DNA of 20,669 bases from TMED27 sp037969235 (GTDB lineage Bacteria > Pseudomonadota > Alphaproteobacteria > Micavibrionales > Micavibrionaceae), in contig JBBKXA010000140.1 in assembly GCA_037969235.1 (NCBI GenBank), forward strand, positions 1 to 20,669. Reading direction: 5' to 3'. Below, piece after piece: positions 15,378 through 20,669 of the stretch. The first letter of the stretch is position 1. Each line of letters begins with the position of its first letter. The position numbers were made by a program, and so were the translations under genes. The notes below the pieces were generated by a model that worked only from the letters and a program-made list of their open reading frames with translations, did not search any database and was not told the DNA's origin.

Positions 15378-15821
15378 TTAAATTGCCTCAGGGTTTTCTG
15401 GGGTGGACATGTATCGCGCCAAAGATAACATTTGTGCATGCTCATCGGGCAAAAGTTCGGCATGCAATGTGGCGTCATTTTTGATTTTAGTAGCGTAAAT
15501 CTTTTGGACTTTTATCATCGCGCTTTCGACATCGGTTTCCATGCCCTTATACACATGGAAGCCGCTGTTATCGATATATTGGAATTTTAATTGGTAGTCT
15601 TCAGCAAGCTCGCGAGCAATGCGGAAGAATGTTTCAAAATTGGGGTCTTGGCGTTCGGCTAGTTTCAGATTTTTTTTCAGAAATGCGCTAAGATAAGTGT
15701 TATCGGCACCGCGCATGTTTTTATTAAGTAGCGGAGACAACGGGGAGATGAACAGGTAAAGTGTTTCCTGTTGATCCAGATTTCTAAATAATTGCGTGTA
15801 GTCTTTTGGTTCATTTGTCAT
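15378..15821 (-). CDS. Conserved-looking hypothetical protein in the flgH operon
   Basis: A 147-residue, soluble, charged protein with no signal peptide, no membrane segment and no cysteine. I do not recognise the family. Visible features: an Asp/Gln-rich start (DYTQLFRNLDQQETLYLF), a middle of amphipathic helices (AFLKKNLKLAERQDPNFETF) and a C-terminal helix with DEHAQMLSLARYMS. It lies 67 bases after flgH, same strand, and precedes the third flagellin by about 120 bases. Its place suggests a flagellar or flagellin-related accessory role such as a chaperone or regulator, but it does not resemble FlbT or FlaF. A stem-loop lies between it and flgH. Confidence 0.75.
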   Translation of the reverse strand: MTNEPKDYTQLFRNLDQQETLYLFISPLSPLLNKNMRGADNTYLSAFLKKNLKLAERQDPNFETFFRIARELAEDYQLKFQYIDNSGFHVYKGMETDVESAMIKVQKIYATKIKNDATLHAELLPDEHAQMLSLARYMSTPENPEAI

Positions 15822-15851
15822 TGCTGGCCCTGCTTATTATTTTAGGGACAG

Positions 15852-15870
15852 CTTAGGGTATTTACCTAAG
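15852..15870. repeat. Stem-loop between flgH and the downstream gene
   Basis: CTTAGG-GTATTTA-CCTAAG is a perfect 6-bp inverted repeat. It has no U tract, so it is more likely an RNA-processing or attenuating hairpin than a full terminator. TTGACG on the minus strand (about 15873-15878) could be a -35 element for the downstream gene, but no good -10 follows. Confidence 0.35.
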
Positions 15871-15888
15871 ATGCGTCAAGTTTCAATA

Positions 15889-16638
15889 TTAAAACGGAAA
15901 GACAATATCGTAGAGTTGCTGGCCATATCTGGGTTGTTGCATGTCGGTGATGTGGCCTTCGCCGCCGTATGCGATGCGGGCTTCGGCGATTTGTTCGTAA
16001 GATATTGTGTTTGCCACGGATATATCTTCGGGGCGGATGACTCCGTCGACTTGGAGGATGCGTTTTTCAAAATTGACGACGACCTCTTGGCTTCCGCGAA
16101 TGACCATGTTGCCATTGGGCAGGATTTGCGTGATGAGGGCGGCGAGCTGAACTTCTACGGTTTCTTCACGTTCCGTTGAGCCTTTGCCGTTGGAGGCGGA
16201 GGTGGAATCGAAATCTATCAAATTGGCGTTATCAATGGCTTGGGGGAGGATGCGATCAAGCGCCTGTTCATATCCCAAAAGCGATGGTAGCCCCGCTTCT
16301 TCATTGCTGGAGCGGCTGCGCTCGCTTTCATTTTCCAGTGCGGCGCTATCGTCAATATCAATCACTACGGTAATGATATCGCCGACATCGTTAGCGCGTT
16401 GGTCTTTGAAAAATGTTGTGCGGTCTGCGACCCAGAGCGAGTTTTGTTGGGGGGTGACATTTTTCGGCGTGGGCATCGGCAGGCTCACGGGTTGGTATCC
16501 CACGGCGGCGGTTGGGTTGACGATGGCGGAGGTTTGCGGCGTTTTGCCGATATTGCCGATGCGATCCACCGTACCGCATGCGCACAATGTTGTGCAAGTT
16601 AGAGCGATGGTTAGAAATTTTGCGGTTGATAAGGTCAT
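15889..16638 (-). CDS. flgH: Flagellar L-ring lipoprotein FlgH
   Basis: Outer-membrane lipoprotein that forms the L ring around the distal rod. The 249 residues begin with a lipoprotein signal peptide; the lipobox reads LCAC with the modified cysteine at residue 21. Family features follow: NSLWVADRTTFFKDQRANDV then GDIITVVIDIDDSA (66-98), NGNMVIRGSQEVVVNFEKRI (about 176-195), VDGVIRPEDIS and the C-terminal ISYEQIAEARIAYGGEGHIT. It ends in IVFPF, the usual kind of FlgH end. It follows flgA by 22 bases with an AAGG SD. Confidence 0.97.
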   Translation of the reverse strand: MTLSTAKFLTIALTCTTLCACGTVDRIGNIGKTPQTSAIVNPTAAVGYQPVSLPMPTPKNVTPQQNSLWVADRTTFFKDQRANDVGDIITVVIDIDDSAALENESERSRSSNEEAGLPSLLGYEQALDRILPQAIDNANLIDFDSTSASNGKGSTEREETVEVQLAALITQILPNGNMVIRGSQEVVVNFEKRILQVDGVIRPEDISVANTISYEQIAEARIAYGGEGHITDMQQPRYGQQLYDIVFPF

Positions 16639-16660
16639 ATCTTTAGCCTTCTTTTAAATA

Positions 16661-17692
16661 TTATAAACCCGTTACGGAGACTTCTTTTGCGTCGACGATG
16701 GTGGCTTGGAGCGTTTTATTGGAGCTGGCGTTAACCACACGGATTGTATCGCCGCGTGCGCCGTTTTCCATGGCTTTGCCTTGTGCGGTGAGGGCGAGAG
16801 TGCCGCTGTTGAATGTCATGGTGACGATGTCGCCGCGTTTGATTAATTGAGGTGCTTGGATGTCGTTGTCGCGAATGGGTTTACCAGCGGCGAGGATGCG
16901 GCGCGGGGTCATGCCAATCAACGCGTCTGTGTCTAAAATATATCCTGCGTTTAAGGTGTCGACGCGGACGCTTATGAAATCAATGTCGGCGGAGGAGATT
17001 TTTTGTCCATTGCGTATTGTCGTATTAAGAACGGGGAGCTCGGCCATGTATTGGATAACACCACTCACGCGCTCGCGTTTGATGGGGTTTTCTTTTGAGG
17101 GGGCAACGATTGTTGCGTCAAAGCGGTTTTTTTCGGTATCGAAGGCGATTTCTTCGATTTCGATTGTATCTTGTTCGTTTTTGGGCAGAACAATGTCCTG
17201 ATTGCCCGCGGTGAGCAATAATTGATAATTGCCGCTTAGGCCTTTATCCTGCAGCGCTGCGATCAATGTTTGTTCGATCATGTCGGTGGAGATTAAAGTC
17301 GATGCGCTTGAAAGCGTGACTTGATCGGCGTTGCTGGTTGGGCGCCAAGGCAGATCCATCGCGATGGCAATACGGAGTAATGTGCGCGGGGAAAGCGTCA
17401 TATCATGGCCGGGGCGCGGCGCAGGGCCGAGGACTTTTTTCGCTTTTTCATCATTAACGCCATTAAACACATCACCGAGTGTAATCACATCATTTTCAAT
17501 CAAGGAATTATGCTTGATTGATACCGCTGTTACCGCGTGCGCCATGTTGATGACGCTGAGGGCTAGTGCGATGCCAAAGGTAATGGCAAGCAGGATTTCA
17601 CGGAACATGAATATTCTGACCCGCGCGGGGCGGTTTTGTGGTTCGCCCAATGTTTCGTCCAATGCTTCGGTGTGTGTGTTTGTTTTACGCAT
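16661..17692 (-). CDS. flgA: P-ring assembly chaperone FlgA
   Basis: Periplasmic chaperone needed to assemble FlgI into the P ring. The 343 residues carry a long cytosolic N-terminus (1-28) before a hydrophobic signal segment (about 30-53, ending AHA), so the signal peptide may really start at M29. The C-terminal half holds the SAF domain (about 205-275: PVLNTTIRNGQKISSADIDF, RRILAAGKPIRDNDI) and the ChapFlgA end (GDIVTMTFNSGTLALTAQGK; ARGDTIRVVNASSNKTLQAT). The ATG at 17692 has GGGAG nine bases upstream, supporting the long start. It lies 16 bases after flgG and before flgH, the standard alphaproteobacterial order. Confidence 0.95.
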   Translation of the reverse strand: MRKTNTHTEALDETLGEPQNRPARVRIFMFREILLAITFGIALALSVINMAHAVTAVSIKHNSLIENDVITLGDVFNGVNDEKAKKVLGPAPRPGHDMTLSPRTLLRIAIAMDLPWRPTSNADQVTLSSASTLISTDMIEQTLIAALQDKGLSGNYQLLLTAGNQDIVLPKNEQDTIEIEEIAFDTEKNRFDATIVAPSKENPIKRERVSGVIQYMAELPVLNTTIRNGQKISSADIDFISVRVDTLNAGYILDTDALIGMTPRRILAAGKPIRDNDIQAPQLIKRGDIVTMTFNSGTLALTAQGKAMENGARGDTIRVVNASSNKTLQATIVDAKEVSVTGL

Positions 17693-17708
17693 TATATTCT
17701 TCTCCCGC

Positions 17709-18494
17709 TTATCTCAGTTGTGAGACGGTTTGCAGCATTTCATCGGATGTTGAAATGACTGTTGAATTAAGCTCGTAGGCGCGTTGGGCGCTGATGAGCT
17801 CGGTGATTTCTTCCACCACGTTGACGTTGGATTGTTCCAGCGCGTTTTGGCGCAAGCGGCCAAATTGATCTTGTCCGGGGTTGCCCGTCGTGGGGGAGCC
17901 AGAAGCATCTGTTTCCAGCAAGAGATTGTCGCCGATGGCTTCTAATCCAGTAGGATTAACGAAATTGGCCATTTGAATTTGCCCGACATTGGATGTGTTG
18001 ATTTGACCAGGGATGCTGACCTGTACTTCGCCTTCAGGGCTGATGATGATGCTGGTGGCGTCTTCTGGGATTGTGATACCTGGATTTACAATAAAGCCCT
18101 GTACAGTAACGATTTCGCCTTGGTTATTCATTTGAAACGTGCCGTCGCGAGTATAGGCGGTGTCGCCATTGGGCAATTCGATCTGGAAAAAGCCTTCGCC
18201 CGTTATGGCTACATCAAGAGGATTTTCGGTGATGCGAATTGTGCCTTGAGCATGTTCACGGTAAACCGCGCCTGTGCGTACGCCTAATCCCATTTGAATG
18301 CCTGAAGGGACAATTATGCCGCTATCGGAACTAGTCGCGCCGGGGCGTTGGATGTTTTGATAAATCAAATCCTGAAATGCGGCGCGTTGGCGCTTGTGAC
18401 CTGTGGTGGTCATGTTGGCGATGTTGTTGGAAATTACATCCACATTGGTTTGTTGCGCGAGCATGCCCGTTGCGCCAATATCCAGTGATCTCAT
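17709..18494 (-). CDS. flgG: Distal rod protein FlgG
   Basis: Builds the distal rod, which crosses the P and L rings. The 261 residues match the usual FlgG length. The N-terminal rod signature is SNNIANMTTTGHKRQRAAFQ (25-44), followed by the FlgG-type LIYQNIQRPGA. GEGFFQIELPNGDTAYTRDG is the middle signature, and the C-terminal helix reads SNVNVVEEITELISAQRAYE. The FlgG-specific insertion after the N-terminal helix that stiffens the rod relative to the hook is recognisable near residues 45-55. SD AAGGAG is good. It is the second gene of the flgF operon. Confidence 0.97.
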   Translation of the reverse strand: MRSLDIGATGMLAQQTNVDVISNNIANMTTTGHKRQRAAFQDLIYQNIQRPGATSSDSGIIVPSGIQMGLGVRTGAVYREHAQGTIRITENPLDVAITGEGFFQIELPNGDTAYTRDGTFQMNNQGEIVTVQGFIVNPGITIPEDATSIIISPEGEVQVSIPGQINTSNVGQIQMANFVNPTGLEAIGDNLLLETDASGSPTTGNPGQDQFGRLRQNALEQSNVNVVEEITELISAQRAYELNSTVISTSDEMLQTVSQLR

Positions 18495-18530
18495 AGTCTT
18501 TCTCCTTTTAAATACTCATTCATTTAGCCA

Positions 18531-19262
18531 CTAGCCTTGTCTGGTTAGCTTTTGGATGGCTGTTCTTAGGCGGTCATTTTCGGTTTGTAGAATGTTTTGG
18601 TTGGTTTGAAAGGCGCGGAGCGTTTCAATCATTTTGGTCATCTCAAGCACGGGATTAACGTTTGAGCCTTCGACCATGCCTTGTTTAACGCGGGTGTTTT
18701 GTGCGGCGGTTGGAGCGTTAAGGGCGCGGTACATATTGTCGCCGAACGGTTCCATGTCTTGGAGGTTTTCAAATTCTACGATTTCCAGCTGACCGATTTG
18801 GCCTTCTTGATTTGAAATGACGCCGCGTTCATCAATGATCACTTCGGATGATCCTGGGGGGATTTTAATGCCGCCAGCCATGGTCATGCCTGCGGAGCTT
18901 AATAATGTGCCATCCGCGGCCATTTGCATTTCGCCGCTGCGGGTGTACATTTTTTCACCGTTTGGCGCGTCAACGGCGATAAAACCATCGCCAACCAAAG
19001 CCATGTCGAGCGGGTTGCCCGTTTGACGTAGCGATCCTTGCGCCGTGGTTTGGTATTGGCCGCGATCATATACGAAGGAAAGCTGATCGTCTGCGCCGCG
19101 CGGGGCGACATCGCCGCGCTTGCCGTCTAGATATTCTTCAAACATGAGGTTTTGCCCGCGATAGCCCGAAGTGCCCATATTGGCAATATTATTGGCCACC
19201 ACATCCATATTGCGCTGCAACACGAGTTGTTTGGATAGGGCGAGGTAAATACTATTTTCCAT
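18531..19262 (-). CDS. flgF: Proximal rod protein FlgF
   Basis: Forms part of the proximal rod inside the periplasm. The 243 residues have the rod family N-terminus (MDVVANNIANMGTSGYRGQN, 19-38), the middle motif GDGFIAVDAPNGEKMYTRSG and the C-terminal SNVNPVLEMTKMIETLRAFQ. The start MENSIYLALSKQLVLQRNMD is the FlgF form. The N-terminal fit and the position before flgG separate it from FlgG. It is the first gene of the operon flgF-flgG-flgA-flgH, with a sigma-54-type promoter 40 bases upstream. Confidence 0.96.
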   Translation of the reverse strand: MENSIYLALSKQLVLQRNMDVVANNIANMGTSGYRGQNLMFEEYLDGKRGDVAPRGADDQLSFVYDRGQYQTTAQGSLRQTGNPLDMALVGDGFIAVDAPNGEKMYTRSGEMQMAADGTLLSSAGMTMAGGIKIPPGSSEVIIDERGVISNQEGQIGQLEIVEFENLQDMEPFGDNMYRALNAPTAAQNTRVKQGMVEGSNVNPVLEMTKMIETLRAFQTNQNILQTENDRLRTAIQKLTRQG

Positions 19263-19301
19263 GTTTTGCGTATCCTAAGAAATTTATCTTCGGATAGGGC
19301 T

Positions 19302-19319
19302 TTGCATGTGGCGTGCCAA
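19302..19319 (-). promoter_or_regulatory. Sigma-54-type promoter of the flgF operon
   Basis: On the minus strand, TTGGCAC-GCCAC-ATGCA matches TGGCAC-N5-TTGCA with one mismatch and exact GG-N10-GC spacing. Start of transcription would be near 19292, about 30 bases before the flgF ATG. This is the best-supported promoter for the rod and ring genes. Confidence 0.85.
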
Positions 19320-19436
19320 CGAGGAAAATAGTTATAAAACAAGGGTTTGCATTTTAGAAGGGTGAGCTATGCGTTGTTATGTGACAGCAATCGCGCTCAT
19401 GATGGTTACAAGATTAGGGCAAATTTTGCCTGTGGT

Positions 19437-19445
19437 TTATCCACA
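19437..19445 (+). promoter_or_regulatory. Perfect DnaA box upstream of flgF
   Basis: TTATCCACA, the strict DnaA consensus, stands alone 118 bases upstream of the flgF sigma-54 site, framed by TGTGG and CCACA. No second box and no AT-rich unwinding region are visible, so it is not an origin. It could tie operon expression to replication, or be chance. Confidence 0.4.
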
Positions 19446-19501
19446 ATGTGAGGGTTTTTGCTAATTTAGGAGATTTGATGCTCTAAATATTGAGCGTTAC
19501 T

Positions 19502-19529
19502 AAAAAACTACCTATCAAGATTTCTAGGT
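19502..19529 (-). terminator. Terminator-like hairpin at the end of the small ORF
   Basis: On the minus strand ACCTA (19529-19525) pairs with TAGGT (19514-19510) around a 10-base loop, followed after one base or two by six T. It overlaps the stop codon of the small minus-strand ORF and supports transcription of that ORF. The stem is short (5 bp), so efficiency is uncertain. Confidence 0.45.
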
Positions 19530-19690
19530 GGGAGAGTGTCATGGGTATGGCCTTTAGGCTTTTTCGATGCGTCTGGCTTAACCTGTGGTGTATATACGAG
19601 GTTTTCGTTGTACCACATACGCAAACCTAGAACAGGGCCAGTATTAAGCATTGCGTCCCAAAATGATTTTAGTGTCGATTTTTCATCCAT
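19508..19690 (-). CDS. Small hypothetical protein between flgF and fliL
   Basis: A 60-residue ORF starting MDEKSTLKSFWDAMLNTG and ending TLPPRNLDR. I do not recognise it. It has an aromatic, mildly hydrophobic N-terminal half (LGLRMWYNENLVY) and a Pro/Lys/His-rich tail, with no signal peptide or clear membrane helix. A GTG five codons upstream (19705) is an alternative start. The SD is weak (AAAG). A hairpin plus T run at its 3' end is consistent with a real short transcript, and the neighbouring intergenic DNA has no other ORF. It could still be a chance frame. Confidence 0.4.
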   Translation of the reverse strand: MDEKSTLKSFWDAMLNTGPVLGLRMWYNENLVYTPQVKPDASKKPKGHTHDTLPPRNLDR

Positions 19691-19764
19691 AATCTTTGTT
19701 AGCACTATAATTATGGTTTGTGAATAGTTATTTGTGATTTTCTTTTGTTTTTTTACTGCGGCGT

Positions 19765-19793
19765 TAGACGCGGCGGGGGAATTGATTTATAGT
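19765..19793 (+). promoter_or_regulatory. Candidate sigma-70-like promoter of fliL
   Basis: TAGACG (4 of 6 to TTGACA) is followed after 17 bases by TATAGT (5 of 6 to TATAAT), 40 bases upstream of fliL. No sigma-54 site is visible in front of fliL. Weak but correctly spaced. Confidence 0.3.
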
Positions 19794-19833
19794 TATGATT
19801 CAAATGCTTTCGTATTAACAACAGAGAATGATC

Positions 19834-20517
19834 ATGGCCGACGAAGACGATGTTAAAGAAAACCCTGATGCTGAAAATGACGGCGAGAAGGTTGAGGGTG
19901 AGGAAGGCTATGACGAGACGGGCAAAGGCGGCGGCAAGAAAAAGCTGATTATTATCATTGCGGCGTTGCTTCTTGTATTGGGCGGCGGCGGTGCGGCGGC
20001 TTATTTTACGGGCATGCTCGATTCTTTTATCGGCGGCGGTCACGCGGAAATGCAAGAAGTCGCGCAATTGGATGAGCATGGCGATCCTGTGTTGGATGAG
20101 CATGGTGAGCCTGTAATGGTTATGGCGGAAAAAGAATCGCATGGCGATGATGAACATGCCGAGGGCGGCGACGATGGTCATGGCGGCGGTGATGGTCATG
20201 GTGGTGGCGGAAATGGGCTATTTCTCGAAATTCCGACGATCCTTGTGAATTTGAACGCCGATGATGGCACGCAACGTTATTTGCGCTTAACCGTACAGCT
20301 GGAGTTAATGAAATCATCTGATCGCGGCGCGGTGGAGGCTATCATTCCGCGTGTGGTTGATCAGTTTCAGACATATCTTCGGGAATTGCGCGTGAAAGAT
20401 TTGCGCGGTTCTGCGGGGATATATCGCCTGCAGATGGAATTACTCTGGCGCGTCAACCAAGCCGCCGCGCCTACAAAGGTAAAAGATGTGCTCTTTCAGG
20501 AAATTTTGATACAATAA
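19834..20517 (+). CDS. fliL: Flagellar basal-body/stator protein FliL
   Basis: Inner-membrane protein that surrounds the stator and supports motor function. From the 5' end: an acidic cytosolic segment (about 36 residues), one membrane helix (LIIIIAALLLVLGGGGAAAY, about 38-57 in this start), then a periplasmic region. The C-terminal FliL domain is clear: FLEIPTILVNLNADDGTQRY then LRLTVQLEL and the end VKDVLFQEILIQ. Between helix and domain lies a Gly/His/Asp-rich stretch (about 68-128) with an exact 8-residue tandem repeat LDEHGDPV/LDEHGEPV (20068-20115). The frame also has an ATG at 19828, but the AGAG SD is only suitably spaced for the one at 19834. fliM follows. Confidence 0.95.
   Translation: MADEDDVKENPDAENDGEKVEGEEGYDETGKGGGKKKLIIIIAALLLVLGGGGAAAYFTGMLDSFIGGGHAEMQEVAQLDEHGDPVLDEHGEPVMVMAEKESHGDDEHAEGGDDGHGGGDGHGGGGNGLFLEIPTILVNLNADDGTQRYLRLTVQLELMKSSDRGAVEAIIPRVVDQFQTYLRELRVKDLRGSAGIYRLQMELLWRVNQAAAPTKVKDVLFQEILIQ
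20068..20115 (+). repeat. Tandem 24-bp repeat inside fliL
   Basis: Two adjacent 24-base units encode LDEHGDPV and LDEHGEPV; only three base differences are visible between them. The repeat adds to a His-rich linker and could change copy number by slippage. Confidence 0.8.
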
Positions 20518-20533
20518 GTGTATAGTTATTGTT

Positions 20534-20549
20534 AGGCACGTTTTTTGCA
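20534..20549 (+). promoter_or_regulatory. Sigma-54-type promoter of fliM
   Basis: AGGCAC-GTTTT-TTGCA differs from TGGCAC-N5-TTGCA only in the first base, with exact GG-N10-GC spacing. Transcription would start near 20560, about 33 bases before the fliM ATG. It lies between fliL and fliM, so fliM may have its own late promoter besides read-through from fliL. Confidence 0.75.
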
Positions 20550-20592
20550 GGATCGTGTTGTGTAACATAGTTGATAGGATAAAGCACAGGGT

Positions 20593-20669
20593 ATGAGCGA
20601 TACCGAAACACAGACACCAACTGATGAAGGCGCGATGAGCGCCGAAGATCAAGCCATGACGGAATCCTG
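20593..20669 (+). CDS. fliM: Flagellar motor switch protein FliM (5' end only)
   Basis: Only the first 25 codons are in the window: MSDTETQTPTDEGAMSAEDQ then AMTES. FliM is the C-ring switch component that binds phosphorylated CheY. The segment is acidic and disordered, as FliM N-termini are, but has no diagnostic motif yet; the call rests mainly on its place right after fliL, where fliM is expected, and on an ATG with a GGG SD. A sigma-54-type site precedes it. Confidence 0.75.
   Translation, partial: MSDTETQTPTDEGAMSAEDQAMTES

Noticed and set aside
16184..16657. 157-residue open frame on the plus strand
   Set aside because: Antisense to flgH, whose lipobox and ring motifs are clear.
19346..19500. 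Possible replication origin around the DnaA box
   Set aside because: Only one box, no cluster, no AT-rich unwinding element, no dnaA/hemE/parA genes nearby.

Overview
The window is a dense flagellar gene region from an alphaproteobacterium. The evidence is the presence of fliX next to dksA, a stand-alone rod-binding FlgJ without a muramidase domain, a hook protein of 584 residues (long, as in Caulobacter-type hooks), several flagellins, and sigma-54-type promoters in front of rod and ring operons. The gene set and order (flgF-flgG-flgA-flgH facing fliL-fliM, and flgI-flgJ next to fliX-dksA) would fit a Rhodospirillales- or Micavibrionales-like lineage, but the exact taxon is a guess. There are no rRNA or tRNA genes, CRISPR arrays, transposases or integrases.

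Layout. Bases 1-3138 hold two flagellin genes on the minus strand: a conventional one cut by the left edge, and a 527-residue one carrying a LamG/concanavalin-like domain in its centre. Bases 3139-3882 hold a possibly frameshifted small ORF, a strong minus-strand terminator and a structured non-coding stretch. Bases 3883-10698 (minus) are one operon reading flgI-flgJ-two FlgN-like coiled-coil genes-fliK-flgD-flgE (P ring, rod, hook, hook-length control), driven by a sigma-54-type promoter at about 10734-10749. Bases 10763-12559 (minus) hold an SLC13/TrkA-C permease that has no flagellar role and is more AT-rich. Bases 12740-13708 (plus) hold fliX and a dksA of the one-cysteine type. Bases 13903-15258 (minus) hold a third flagellin with a different inserted beta-rich module. 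Bases 15378-19262 (minus) are the operon flgF-flgG-flgA-flgH-unknown gene, behind a second sigma-54-type promoter. Bases 19834-20669 (plus) hold fliL and the start of fliM, the latter behind a third sigma-54-type promoter.

How it works together: FlgF and FlgG build the rod; FlgA chaperones the P-ring protein FlgI; FlgH makes the L ring; FlgJ helps rod assembly; FlgD caps the growing hook made of FlgE; FliK measures hook length; FliX couples basal-body completion to late gene expression; FliL and FliM belong to the stator/switch side. The flagellins form the filament.

The most unusual feature is the flagellin set. Two of the three flagellins keep normal D0/D1 ends but have unrelated lectin- or carbohydrate-binding-like beta-sandwich modules placed at the same point of the variable region. 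This suggests a filament decorated with binding domains.
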